A stretch of DNA of 64,000 nt from Pseudomonas multiresinivorans (GTDB taxonomy: Bacteria > Pseudomonadota > Gammaproteobacteria > Pseudomonadales > Pseudomonadaceae). Position numbers and translations under genes: made by a program. Positions 36,213-44,491 of the stretch are shown in pieces. Below the pieces are notes generated by a model. The model was not told the origin of the DNA. It worked only from the letters and a program-made list of their open reading frames with translations, and made no database searches. Each line of letters begins with the position of its first letter. Position 1 is the stretch's first letter. The DNA is taken from positions 5,270,001-5,334,000 of the forward strand of contig NZ_CP048833.1 in NCBI RefSeq assembly GCF_012971725.1, in the 5' to 3' direction.

Positions 36213-37570
36213 TGGCCATGCACTTTTCGCAATCGATCCGCGGCTACCTGGGCGGCAACGGCGCCCGCGACACCGAATTCATGCCCGAGGTGCAGGGCAC
36301 CCTGCTGGAAGACTCGCCCAACGCCACGCGCATCACGCTCTGGGCAGCACTTGGGCTGCTGGTGGCGGCCATCACCTGGGCGTACTTCGCCGACATCGAG
36401 GAAGTCACCAAGGGCGAAGGCAAGGCCATCCCCTCGTCCAAGGTGCAGACCATCCAGAACCTGGAGGGCGGCATCGTCTCGGAAATCTTCGTCCGCGAAG
36501 GCCAGGTAGTGGAAAAGAACCAGCCACTGCTGCGCCTGGATGACACCCGCTTCTCCTCCAACAAGGGCGAATCCGAGGCCGACCGCAACTCGCTGGAGGC
36601 CCGCGTGGAGCGCCTGAAAGCGGAAGCGGACGGGCGTGCACCGGACTTCACCGACGACCTGAAGAAAGCCGCACCGCAGGTCGTGGAGGACCAGATGGCG
36701 CTCTACCAGACCCGCATTCAGCGGCAGAACAGCGAGCTGAACATTCTTCAGGAACAACTGCGGCAGAAGACCCAGGAGCTGCAGGAGTTCCGCGCCAAGA
36801 CCCAGCAATACCGTTCCAGCCTTGGCCTGGTGCAGCAGGAGATCAACATGTCCGAGCCGCTGGTGAAGGCCGGTGCGGTGTCCCCGGTGGAACTGCTGCG
36901 CCTGCGCCGCAGCGCCGTGGAAATCAGCGGCGACCTCAACGCCACCAACCTCGCCATCCCACGCGCCGAGGCAGCGGTGAACGAGATCCAGCGCAAAGTC
37001 GAGGAATCGAAGCTGGGCTTTCGCAGCGATGCGCTGAAGGAGCTCAACGACGTCCGCACCGACCTCAACAAGCTCACGGCCACCAGCCGCGCCATCGACG
37101 ACAAGGTCAACCGCACGCTGGTGGTCGCGCCCCTGCGCGGCATCGTCAAGCAGCTCAAGGTCAACACCATCGGCGGCGTGGTGCAGCCGGGCAACGACAT
37201 GGTGGAAATCGTCCCGCTGGAGGACAACCTGCTGGTGGAAGCGCGGGTGCGCCCGCAGGACATCGCCTTCCTCCACCCCGGCCAGCCGGCCACGGTGAAG
37301 TTCACCGCCTACGACTACACCATCTACGGCGGGCTCAAGGCCAAGCTGGAAATGATCAGCGCCGACACCATCACCGACGACAAGGGCAACAGCTTCTACC
37401 TGATCCAGGTGCGCACCGACAAGAACCACCTGGGCACCGACGCCAAGCCCCTGCTGATCATCCCGGGCATGGTGGCGACGGTGGACATCATCACCGGCGA
37501 GAAGAGCGTGCTGGACTACATATTGAAGCCGGTGCTCAAGGCTCGGTGGGAGGCTTTGCGGGAGCGGTGA
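36212..37570 (+). CDS. bapD: HlyD-family periplasmic adaptor of the adhesin secretion system
   Basis: 452 residues. A short cytoplasmic tail is followed by one membrane helix (about 44-65, LWAALGLLVAAITWAYFADI), a lipoyl-like half (NLEGGIVSEIFVREGQVVEK), a long coiled-coil region (about 125-290), the second lipoyl half (VVAPLRGIVKQL) and a C-terminal beta-barrel (ARVRPQDIAFLHPGQPATVK). It links the ABC exporter to the TolC-like channel. It overlaps the ABC gene by 1 nt and ends the operon; REP family C follows. Confidence 0.93.
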   Translation: MAMHFSQSIRGYLGGNGARDTEFMPEVQGTLLEDSPNATRITLWAALGLLVAAITWAYFADIEEVTKGEGKAIPSSKVQTIQNLEGGIVSEIFVREGQVVEKNQPLLRLDDTRFSSNKGESEADRNSLEARVERLKAEADGRAPDFTDDLKKAAPQVVEDQMALYQTRIQRQNSELNILQEQLRQKTQELQEFRAKTQQYRSSLGLVQQEINMSEPLVKAGAVSPVELLRLRRSAVEISGDLNATNLAIPRAEAAVNEIQRKVEESKLGFRSDALKELNDVRTDLNKLTATSRAIDDKVNRTLVVAPLRGIVKQLKVNTIGGVVQPGNDMVEIVPLEDNLLVEARVRPQDIAFLHPGQPATVKFTAYDYTIYGGLKAKLEMISADTITDDKGNSFYLIQVRTDKNHLGTDAKPLLIIPGMVATVDIITGEKSVLDYILKPVLKARWEALRER

Positions 37571-37602
37571 GTTTTTTGGTCGGGCTTCGCAGCAGGGGTT
37601 TG

Positions 37603-37757
37603 CCCTCTCCCCAGCCCTCTCCCTGAAGGGAGAGGGAGCTATACAAGCGAGCTTTTACACTGGCGCTTCATTCATACAACCGCGTCCGGCCAGCTCAAAA
37701 ACTCCCCTCACTCGGGACAGTCCCCTCTCCCTTCAGGGAGAGGGTTAGGGAGAGGGG
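37603..37757. repeat. REP family C, two facing copies
   Basis: Copies at 37603-37638 (CCCTCTCCCTGAAGGGAGAG core) and 37722-37757 (CCCCTCTCCCTTCAGGGAGA, then GGGTTAGGGAGAGGG) fill the gap between the convergent bapD-like and soxR genes and probably act as a bidirectional barrier. Confidence 0.8.
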
Positions 37758-37775
37758 CTCTTCAGCTCTTCAGCC

Positions 37776-38240
37776 TCACTCCACCCCCTCCCGCCAATGC
37801 GCCCCCGGCCCCTCCTCCGCCAACTTGTCCCCCGGATTGCGCAGCGGGCAGGCCTCCATCGACAAACAGCCACAACCGATGCAGCCGTCGAGTTGATCGC
37901 GCAGCAGCAATAACTTCTCGATCCGCTCGTTCAGGTCCTCCCGCCAGCGCGCCGACAAGCGCGCCCAGTCCGCTGCCGACGGGTTGTGTCCGGTGGGCAG
38001 CGAGCCCAGTGCCTCGGCAATCTCCCCCAGGGGAATCCCGACTCGCTGCGCCACCTTGATCACCGCCACCCGACGCAACATGTCGCGCGAGTAGCGGCGC
38101 TGGTTGCCCGCGTTGCGTGTACTGCTGATCAGCCCCTTGGTCTCGTAGAAGTGCAGCGCCGAGACGGCCACGCCGGCGCGCTTGGCCAGTTCACCGACAC
38201 TCAGGTCGCGGTGCAGGGAGCAAGAAGAAGATTCTTTCAT
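37776..38240 (-). CDS. soxR: Redox-sensing MerR-family activator SoxR
   Basis: 154 residues. An N-terminal MerR winged helix (LSVGELAKRAGVAVSALHFY, about 14-33) and a dimerisation helix precede the [2Fe-2S] ligand set CIGCGCLSMEAC (C-x2-C-x-C-x5-C, near 119-130). Oxidation of the cluster by redox-cycling compounds such as phenazines activates it. In P. aeruginosa SoxR controls a small set of efflux and monooxygenase genes rather than soxS. It is divergent from one probable target, with a clear SoxR box between them. Confidence 0.97.
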   Translation of the reverse strand: MKESSSCSLHRDLSVGELAKRAGVAVSALHFYETKGLISSTRNAGNQRRYSRDMLRRVAVIKVAQRVGIPLGEIAEALGSLPTGHNPSAADWARLSARWREDLNERIEKLLLLRDQLDGCIGCGCLSMEACPLRNPGDKLAEEGPGAHWREGVE

Positions 38241-38246
38241 GGGCTA

Positions 38247-38277
38247 TTGACCTCAAGTTATGTTGAGGTTTTACCCT
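38247..38277 (+). promoter_or_regulatory. SoxR box and MerR-type promoter
   Basis: CCTCAAGTTATGTTGAGG at 38251-38268 is a near-perfect SoxR box. It lies between -35 TTGACC (38247-38252) and -10 TACCCT (38272-38277). The 19-bp spacing is typical of MerR-family promoters that need DNA distortion. The promoter points to the gene at 38315. Confidence 0.85.
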
Positions 38278-38314
38278 CGCCTGGCATTCGGTTCAAGACA
38301 GGGAGCCCAGGAAC

Positions 38315-38671
38315 ATGACTCAACCCAGCCCGATCACCGCCCAGGCGTGCGTAGACAATCCGCACTTCGTGCTGCAGATCGAGATCGACGTGACGCCCCA
38401 GCAACGCCCGCACATCGCCGCGCGCCTGTGCGATTACCTGGCGCATCTGCAGGAGCTGTTCTACCGGCGCCCCGGCTACCTCGCCAGCGAGCTGCATGCC
38501 GAAGGCCAACCACAGCGGCTGGTCGGCCGCCTGCACTGGCGCCGCAAGGAAGACTGGGAAGCCGCCTGGGACTGCCGCAGCACGGCCAGCGACCTGTTCG
38601 CCGACAGCCTGCTCAGGCTCGGCGCGCGAAGCATCCGCTTCGGCAGCGGTGAGACCGAGCACACAGCGTAA
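38315..38671 (+). CDS. ABM-like small monooxygenase, probable SoxR target
   Basis: 118 residues with the alpha/beta barrel pattern of antibiotic-biosynthesis-monooxygenase (ABM) proteins: IEIDVTPQQRPHIAARLCDY, then RRPGYLASELHAEG and RKEDWEAAWDC. Such small cofactor-free dimeric proteins oxidise quinols or aromatic redox compounds. The position beside soxR matches PA2274, a known SoxR-regulated gene. Expression from the SoxR promoter at 38247-38277 is inferred. The substrate is unknown, with a redox-cycling phenazine or quinone plausible. Confidence 0.8.
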   Translation: MTQPSPITAQACVDNPHFVLQIEIDVTPQQRPHIAARLCDYLAHLQELFYRRPGYLASELHAEGQPQRLVGRLHWRRKEDWEAAWDCRSTASDLFADSLLRLGARSIRFGSGETEHTA

Positions 38672-38684
38672 CCCCCGGCTTTTT

Positions 38685-38764
38685 GTAGGAGCGAGCTTGC
38701 TCGCGAACCCGTCTGACGCAACGGCATCGCCGGGAAATCCATTCGCGAGCAAGCTCGCTCCTAC
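38685..38764. repeat. REP pair, family B
   Basis: Forward unit at 38685-38707 and inverted unit at 38742-38764, between convergent genes. Confidence 0.9.
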
Positions 38765-38774
38765 ACCGAACCGC

Positions 38775-39212
38775 TTATGCCGGCAGGCTCATATGCAGCA
38801 AGGGGAACGGCCGACCTTCGCCATCCAGCGGTGAGCGCCCGGTCTGGACGAAGCCGTAGTGCAGATAGAACCCCACCGCTTGAGGATTCTGTTCATTGAC
38901 GTCGACACTCAGCGTACCGCGCGTTTCGCGCACGAAGTCCAGTAGCGCGCGGCCAAGGCCCCGCCCCCGGCAATCCGGGTCGATGAAAAGCATTTCCACA
39001 TGGTTGTCGTTGAGGCCGATGAAGCCCTGAGGGCAGTCGTCGGCATCGACCGCCACCCAGACCTCGACGGCGGGCAGGTAGAGATCGCGAACCTGCGGCA
39101 GGAGCGCGTCGATGTCGGAGGGTTGCAGGAAGTCGTGGGTCGCGCGCACGGCGCCCAGCCAGATATCGAGCAGCCGCGGGTTGTCCGCAGCGATGCGTTG
39201 GCGAATGAGCAT
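38775..39212 (-). CDS. yjaB: GNAT acetyltransferase, YjaB-like
   Basis: 145 residues. It starts MLIRQRIAADNPRLLDIWLG, followed by AVRATHDFL. The acetyl-CoA loop is DPDCRGRGLGRALLDF (R/Q-x-x-G-x-G/A), then NEQNPQAVGFYLHYGFVQTG. The order and wording of motifs closely follow E. coli YjaB as I remember it. The acceptor substrate is not firmly known. I chose the ATG at 39212, which has AGGA 8 nt upstream, over longer in-frame starts. It lies downstream of the ABC-F gene on the same strand. Confidence 0.82.
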   Translation of the reverse strand: MLIRQRIAADNPRLLDIWLGAVRATHDFLQPSDIDALLPQVRDLYLPAVEVWVAVDADDCPQGFIGLNDNHVEMLFIDPDCRGRGLGRALLDFVRETRGTLSVDVNEQNPQAVGFYLHYGFVQTGRSPLDGEGRPFPLLHMSLPA

Positions 39213-39390
39213 GAATTCATCCTGATTCAACAGATCACAAAGGGATAGCACGCCACGAGCGGTGACGGCCGTTGGAGCGTCGGCAGCATGAATGCCCGCT
39301 TCGCGAATCAACGCCTGGGCGGGGCACGGCAGAGGCAGCCGGAAAGAGAGGGACGCCGATCCTAACTGCCTCGCGCCGACCGGTAAAGGT

Positions 39391-41001
39391 TCAGCCTGCG
39401 CGCCAATGCCAGCCGTCCCGCCCGCACTCCAGGCGGCCCTCCAGCGCCAGCCGGGCGAGAAACGCTTCATCGTGGGATACCACCAGCAAGGCGCCCTGGT
39501 ATTGCCGCAACAGCTCTTCCAGGGCCTCGCGGGATGGCAGGTCGAGGTGGTTTTCCGGCTCGTCCAGAAGCAGCAGCTGCGCCGGCTGCTCGGCGTAGAT
39601 CTCGCACGCCAGCGCCGCCTTCAGGCGCTCGCCGCCGCTGAGCAGCACGCTGGGCAGATCGACTCGCCCGGCCGGCAGGTCGAGCTGCGCCAGGCGTGTG
39701 CGCAGCACGGACTTGTCCACAGCCCGGTTGCGCTCCAGCAACAGCTCCAGCACCGACCGTTCCGGCGACAGCGCCGCCAGATGCTGGTCCAGGTAGGCAC
39801 TGCGCACTTTCACTTCGCAAAGCCCGGCGACGGGTTCGACGATGCCGGCCAGCACCTTGAGCAAGGTCGACTTGCCGCTGCCATTGCGCCCGGTCACCGC
39901 CAGGCGGCGCGGACCGTTCAGTTGCAGGTCCAGCGGAGCGGAATTGCCGAAAGGCAGGCGCAGCCCGGCCAGTTGCAGTACCGCACGCTGCTCGGGCAAC
40001 TCACACGCCGGCGCATTCAATGCGACGGCGGCGTCATCACGCAGTTGGCCGAACGCTTCCCGCACGTCCTGCGCCAGTTGTTCGCGGCGTTCGCCATGCT
40101 GCGTGGCCAGGCGCGCAATGCTGGTCTGGCTGCGCTCCTTCTGCCGATCCACCAGGATCTTCGCCTGGTTGGCTTCCTGCGCATCCCTGCGTCCCTTCGC
40201 CTGCCGGTGCGCCTGGCGCTCGCGCTGCTCCTGCATCGCGCGCTGCTGGCGGTCCCTCTCCTGCTTGCGCCGCTGCAGTTCGCGCAGCGCATTGTCCTGC
40301 TCCTGCTGGCGCGCCTCCCGGTAAAAGGCATAGCCACCGGAGTAACTGCGCAGCCCGGCGGAAGACAGTTCGACGATGCGCTGCATGTCATCCAGCAGCA
40401 GGCGATCATGGCTGATCAGGATCAGGCCGCCGCGCCAGCGCTGAAGCTGCTCGCGCAGCGCCTCGCGGCCGGCGCGATCCAGGTGGTTGCTCGGTTCGTC
40501 GAGGAGCAGCCAGTCCGCCTCGCTCAGCCAGGCGCCGAGCAGCGCCACGCGCATGCACTCGCCGCCGCTCAGGCGTGCAGCAGGCGTATCGACGGTCAAA
40601 TGCCCCAATCCTGCCGCCGACAGCATCACCTCCAACTGCGCGCGAATGTCCCAGCGCCCGTCCAGCAACTCGAAGTCGGCGGGGTCGACGGCGCCGGCCT
40701 CGACCCGCGCCAGCGCATCCAGCAACGGCTGCACGCCGGCAAGCTCCGCCACGCTGCGAAACGCCTGCGGCTCGATGTGTTGGGGCAGGTAATGCACGAG
40801 CCCGGAGGCCAGGCACCGCCCGGCGCTGGGCGCCTGGACTCCCGCCATGATCCGCGCCAGCACGGACTTGCCCGCGCCATTGCGCCCGACCAGCGCGGTA
40901 CGGCGCTCGTCGAAGGTTTCGTTGAGGTCGCGAAACAGCGGTTCGCCCGTGGGCAATTGAAACGTGACGCCATGCAGCGCCAGGGAGACAGGGTTCGTCA
41001 T
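39391..41001 (-). CDS. ABC-F family ATPase
   Basis: 536 residues, two ABC domains and no membrane segments. The first has GRNGAGKS, LSGGECMRV and LLLDEPSNHLD. The second has GRNGSGKS, LSGGERLKA and LLLLDEPENHLD. A highly charged, Gln/Arg-rich linker (about 240-310) joins them. ABC-F proteins act at the ribosome in translation or its rescue; some give antibiotic resistance, but this one looks like a housekeeping Uup/YheS-type protein with a short linker. I start at MTNPVSLALHG (41001); an ATG four codons earlier (41013) is possible. Neither has a strong ribosome site. Confidence 0.82.
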   Translation of the reverse strand: MTNPVSLALHGVTFQLPTGEPLFRDLNETFDERRTALVGRNGAGKSVLARIMAGVQAPSAGRCLASGLVHYLPQHIEPQAFRSVAELAGVQPLLDALARVEAGAVDPADFELLDGRWDIRAQLEVMLSAAGLGHLTVDTPAARLSGGECMRVALLGAWLSEADWLLLDEPSNHLDRAGREALREQLQRWRGGLILISHDRLLLDDMQRIVELSSAGLRSYSGGYAFYREARQQEQDNALRELQRRKQERDRQQRAMQEQRERQAHRQAKGRRDAQEANQAKILVDRQKERSQTSIARLATQHGERREQLAQDVREAFGQLRDDAAVALNAPACELPEQRAVLQLAGLRLPFGNSAPLDLQLNGPRRLAVTGRNGSGKSTLLKVLAGIVEPVAGLCEVKVRSAYLDQHLAALSPERSVLELLLERNRAVDKSVLRTRLAQLDLPAGRVDLPSVLLSGGERLKAALACEIYAEQPAQLLLLDEPENHLDLPSREALEELLRQYQGALLVVSHDEAFLARLALEGRLECGRDGWHWRAG

Positions 41002-41183
41002 ACGCCAATCCATCGGATGCCGGGTAACCCCCAGGAACGGAACCTGGGACGGAAACGGGCCGTGAAACCACGGCGGCATCAATGGCGCATCGGACGAACA
41101 CCTCGCGAAGGGGAATGAGCGGCGCAGTATAACGAGTCGACCGCGGCAAGCGAATCCGCCGGCCGGCCCGGCACATGCTTTTC

Positions 41184-41259
41184 GTAGGAGCGAGCTTGCT
41201 CGCGAACCCGCCTGACGCCGTCGTCGCCGGTACTCGTTCGCGAGCAAGCTCGCTCCTAC
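41184..41259. repeat. REP pair, family B
   Basis: Forward unit at 41184-41206 and inverted unit at 41237-41259, between tapT and the ABC-F gene. Confidence 0.9.
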
Positions 41260-41302
41260 AGGTGGAGACCGCGTCCGGACACCAGACAGGGTCCGCCACC
41301 CG

Positions 41303-41899
41303 TTAGGAAGAACGCGGCCCGTGGTTGCGCAGGAAGGTCTCCTCGCCCATCGCCGCGATCTGCCCTTCGATCAGCGCATCGAACGGACGCAGCAGGTCGG
41401 CATGGGATTGCGGTGCGTCCAGCGCATCGAGGGCATGCACCACTGCCTCGATGGTGGACAGAGCCCCTTCGGCCGGCGCCTTGCGCAGGCGGTAGCGTGA
41501 AGTGAGACCTTCCGGCAGCACAACGCGCGGCAACGCGGCCAGGTTCGGGTTGAGGTGCAGCAGCTTGCGCGCCTTGCGCCAGGTGCCATCGGGCACCACC
41601 AGCAGGCGCGGCTTATCCACAGGCCGCGCAGCCAGGTCGCTCAGTACCAGGGCGGACTCGCCGGGGAACAGCAGCCAGGCGTCCCAGGTGGACAGGTCCA
41701 GGCCGCTGAAATCGTCACCGACCATCAACTCGGCATTCGCCAAGCCAAGCGCTGCCAGCCGCGCAGTATTCAGCGCATGGCCGACCTCGCTCGGATGCTG
41801 CAGCAGCAGGACGCGGGTGCGGTTATCCACACGGGGAATCAGCGCACACAGGCAATGGTTCAGCGGGCGCTCGCAGCGCGGGCAACGGGCGCGGCTCAT
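41303..41899 (-). CDS. tapT: tRNA-uridine aminocarboxypropyltransferase (DTW domain), TapT-like
   Basis: 198 residues. An N-terminal zinc-type knuckle CPRCERPLNHCLC is followed by HPSEVGHALNTARLAALGL and the family motif DGTWRKARKL (the DTW motif). E. coli TapT (YfiP) transfers the 3-amino-3-carboxypropyl group of SAM to U47 of tRNA. The start MSRARCPRCERP overlaps the gbuR stop by 4 nt (ATGA), so the gene is translationally coupled to a LysR regulator. Longer upstream starts would lie inside gbuR. Confidence 0.88.
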   Translation of the reverse strand: MSRARCPRCERPLNHCLCALIPRVDNRTRVLLLQHPSEVGHALNTARLAALGLANAELMVGDDFSGLDLSTWDAWLLFPGESALVLSDLAARPVDKPRLLVVPDGTWRKARKLLHLNPNLAALPRVVLPEGLTSRYRLRKAPAEGALSTIEAVVHALDALDAPQSHADLLRPFDALIEGQIAAMGEETFLRNHGPRSS

Positions 41900-42792
41900 G
41901 ACTGGCTCGGCTGGGTGCGCAGCAGGTCGCGGAAGTTCTGGATCAGCGGCTCGCGGGAACGGCCGCGGCGCAGGATCAGCGAGAACGGCGCCTGATAGCC
42001 AAAGGTCGCCGGCAGCAGAGCGCGCAAGCGGCCCTGCTCCACCCACGGATGCGCGTAGTGCTCGGGCAGGTAGCCGATGTAGCCGCCGGAGAGGATCAGG
42101 ATCAACTGCGCTTCCATACTCTCCACGGTGCCGGCGCTGTGCTTGAAGCCGTGCCGCGCCAGTTCCGCCTGGCTCCAGTAGCCACGGCCGACCATGCGCT
42201 GCTGGGTGATCAGCTCCGCGGGGATGCGCCGTCCGTCGAACAGCGGGTGACGGTCGCTGCAGTACAGCCAGTGCTGCTCTCTATAAAGAGGCTGGTAGAC
42301 CAGGCCGTTCATCCGGCTGAAGAAGGAGCCGATGGCTAGGTCCAGGCGGTTGTCCAGCACGGCCAGTTGCAGCTCATAGGGGCTCTGCACCTGCAGGTGC
42401 AGGTGCACGGCGGGGTGCAGGCCGCTGAAGGCGCCGATCACTTCGGCCAGCGGTAGTGCCGGATCGGTCACGGTGGAGTCCAGCACGCCGAGGTTCAGCG
42501 TGCCACGCAACTCGCCCTTGAGCGTCGCTGCATAGCGCTCGAAGCCTTCCAGCTCGCCGAGGATGCGTAGGGTTTCCTGGTGGAACAGTTCGCCCTTGCT
42601 GGTCAGGCCGAAGCCGCCGCGACCGCGATGGCAGAGCACGATGCCCAACTGATTCTCCAGTTGGCTCATGTAGGTGCTGATCGCCGAGGTCGACAGGTTC
42701 AGTTCCTGCTGCGCCGCAGCGAAGCCCTGGCTGCGCACCACGCAGGCGAAAATCCGCAGCAGTTTGACGTCGGGCAATGCGCTCGCGCTCAT
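41896..42792 (-). CDS. gbuR: LysR-family regulator GbuR
   Basis: 298 residues. The N-terminal winged helix-turn-helix spans about 8-67 (LLRIFACVVRSQGFAAAQQE, then LSTSAISTYMSQLENQLG) and the rest is a periplasmic-binding-like effector domain. It is divergent from gbuA. In P. aeruginosa GbuR (PA1422) activates guanidinobutyrase in response to 4-guanidinobutyrate. GGAG precedes the ATG. The 287-bp gap to gbuA contains short palindromes suitable as operators. Confidence 0.87.
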   Translation of the reverse strand: MSASALPDVKLLRIFACVVRSQGFAAAQQELNLSTSAISTYMSQLENQLGIVLCHRGRGGFGLTSKGELFHQETLRILGELEGFERYAATLKGELRGTLNLGVLDSTVTDPALPLAEVIGAFSGLHPAVHLHLQVQSPYELQLAVLDNRLDLAIGSFFSRMNGLVYQPLYREQHWLYCSDRHPLFDGRRIPAELITQQRMVGRGYWSQAELARHGFKHSAGTVESMEAQLILILSGGYIGYLPEHYAHPWVEQGRLRALLPATFGYQAPFSLILRRGRSREPLIQNFRDLLRTQPSQS

Positions 42793-42843
42793 GAAGACTC
42801 CGCAAAACCGCGGCCGGGCCGCTCTAGTTCAGTAGTTTCTATA

Positions 42844-42963
42844 CCTGAAAAACGGATGATAGCAAGCTACCTATCTATTCAGGAACCGCAGGCCACAAGC
42901 CCGGCGAGCCGTCTGCTGCGGCAAGGTGGCGCAGTCTAGCGACCGTTATTAGTTTAGAAAACT
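42844..42963. promoter_or_regulatory. Candidate GbuR operators in the gbuR-gbuA gap
   Basis: CCTGAA (42844-42849) and TTCAGG (42878-42883) form one inverted pair. AGTTTAGAAAACT (42951-42963) is a compact palindrome with 5-bp arms, 117 bp before the gbuA start. LysR regulators bind such dyads. No experimental link is known to me. Confidence 0.35.
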
Positions 42964-43079
42964 CTGAAGTGATTATTTGTAGCCAGCGATTTTTTCCACT
43001 ACCCGGCGTGGAGAGAATCCGGCCCCAGTATCAACAAGCCTGTTTCCACGAAGACAGCGATCAGCCTGAGGCCCTCCCC

Positions 43080-44039
43080 ATGGACAAGAAACTTCACCAG
43101 CCCCTGGGCGGTAACGAAATGCCGCGTTTCGGCGGCATCGCCACCATGATGCGCCTGCCGCATATCCAGTCCCCCGAAGAGCTCAACCAGCTCGACGCCG
43201 CCTTCGTCGGCGTGCCCCTGGACATCGGCACCTCCCTGCGCTCCGGCACTCGTTTCGGGCCGCGCGAAATCCGCGCCGAGTCGGTGATGATCCGTCCCTA
43301 CAACATGGCCACCGGCGCTGCGCCGTTCGACTCGCTGAACATCGCCGACATCGGTGACGTGGCGATCAACACCTTCAACCTGATGGAAGCGGTGCGCATC
43401 ATCGAGGAGTCCTACGACAAGATCCTCGACCACGGCATCCTCCCGCTGACCCTGGGCGGCGACCACACCATCACCCTGCCGATCCTGCGCGCCATCCACA
43501 AGAAGCACGGCAAGGTCGGCCTGGTGCACATCGACGCCCACGCGGACGTCAACGACCATATGTTCGGCGAGAAGATCGCCCACGGCACCACCTTCCGCCG
43601 CGCGGTGGAAGAAGGCCTGCTGGACTGCGACCGCGTGGTGCAGATCGGCCTGCGTGCGCAGGGCTACACCGCCGAAGACTTCAACTGGAGCCGCAAGCAG
43701 GGCTTCCGCGTGGTGCAGGCCGAAGAGTGCTGGCACAAGTCGCTGGAACCGCTGATGGCCGAAGTCCGCGAGAAAGTCGGCGGCGGCCCGGTGTACCTGT
43801 CCTTCGACATCGACGGCATCGACCCGGCCTGGGCGCCCGGTACCGGCACCCCGGAAATCGGCGGCCTGACCACCATCCAGGCCATCGAGATCGTCCGTGG
43901 CTGCCAGGGCCTGGACATCATCGGCTGCGACCTGGTCGAGGTCTCCCCGCCGTACGACACCACCGGCAACACCTCGTTGCTCGGCGCCAACCTGCTGTAC
44001 GAAATGCTCTGCATCCTCCCGGGCGTAGAGCGCCGCTGA
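43080..44039 (+). CDS. gbuA: Guanidinobutyrase GbuA
   Basis: 319-residue ureohydrolase, the length of the P. aeruginosa enzyme. It hydrolyses 4-guanidinobutyrate to 4-aminobutyrate and urea. The two-manganese site is visible in LGGDHTITLP, HIDAHADVND and SFDIDGIDPAWAPGTGTPE. It starts MDKKLHQPLGGNEMPRFGG; an in-frame upstream extension has no ribosome site. Context is strongly supportive: gbuR upstream, transporters and a 2-ketoarginine-type decarboxylase downstream. Confidence 0.95.
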   Translation: MDKKLHQPLGGNEMPRFGGIATMMRLPHIQSPEELNQLDAAFVGVPLDIGTSLRSGTRFGPREIRAESVMIRPYNMATGAAPFDSLNIADIGDVAINTFNLMEAVRIIEESYDKILDHGILPLTLGGDHTITLPILRAIHKKHGKVGLVHIDAHADVNDHMFGEKIAHGTTFRRAVEEGLLDCDRVVQIGLRAQGYTAEDFNWSRKQGFRVVQAEECWHKSLEPLMAEVREKVGGGPVYLSFDIDGIDPAWAPGTGTPEIGGLTTIQAIEIVRGCQGLDIIGCDLVEVSPPYDTTGNTSLLGANLLYEMLCILPGVERR

Positions 44040-44055
44040 GCGCACGAGCACACAA

Positions 44056-44466
44056 ATGAATAACGACGCCTGCGTAGCACAGGTGCTGGAGGCTGCCCGA
44101 GATCTCGTGGCAGCCTTCGCGCGCACCGACACCGAAGCCTACTTCGCCGCCTTCAGCGAAGACGCCTCCTTCATCTTCCACACCTGGCCGGTGCCGCTGC
44201 TGTCGCGCGCGGCTTATCGCGAAGTGTGGGAAGGCTGGCTGCGTGACGATGGTTTCGAGGTCCTTGACTGCCTTTCGAGCAACACCTTTGTGAGCCTGCA
44301 AGGCGAAGACGTGGCCGTGTTCTGCCACGACGTCGCCACGCGGCTGCGCATCCAGGGAGAGGAAAGCCTGAACCACGAACGGGAGACCATCGTCTTCCGC
44401 CGTGATCCGAAACAGGGCCGCTGGCTGGCCACACACGAGCACCTGTCACCGTCTCCGACGCCATAA
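44056..44466 (+). CDS. NTF2/SnoaL-like small protein of the gbu operon
   Basis: 136 residues with the cone-shaped NTF2-like pattern: a long N-terminal helix (ACVAQVLEAARDLVAAFARTD), AYFAAFSEDASFIFH, then strands ending in ETIVFRRDPKQGRWLATHEH. It lies 16 bp after gbuA and 25 bp before the permease gene, so it is co-transcribed. It corresponds in position to PA1420. The function is unknown; such folds serve as small enzymes or binding proteins. The HEHLSP end is typical of SnoaL/DUF4440 relatives. Confidence 0.75.
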   Translation: MNNDACVAQVLEAARDLVAAFARTDTEAYFAAFSEDASFIFHTWPVPLLSRAAYREVWEGWLRDDGFEVLDCLSSNTFVSLQGEDVAVFCHDVATRLRIQGEESLNHERETIVFRRDPKQGRWLATHEHLSPSPTP

Positions 44467-44491
44467 AGACAGGGCTCCCCGGGAGGAAGTC

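Noticed and set aside
39391..41001. ABC-F protein as an antibiotic resistance determinant
   Set aside because: The linker is short and charged, there is no mobile context, and neighbours are housekeeping genes; nothing marks it as a resistance ABC-F.
41002..41247. N-terminal extension of the ABC-F protein
   Set aside because: It runs through a family B REP unit and has no homology to ABC-F N-termini.
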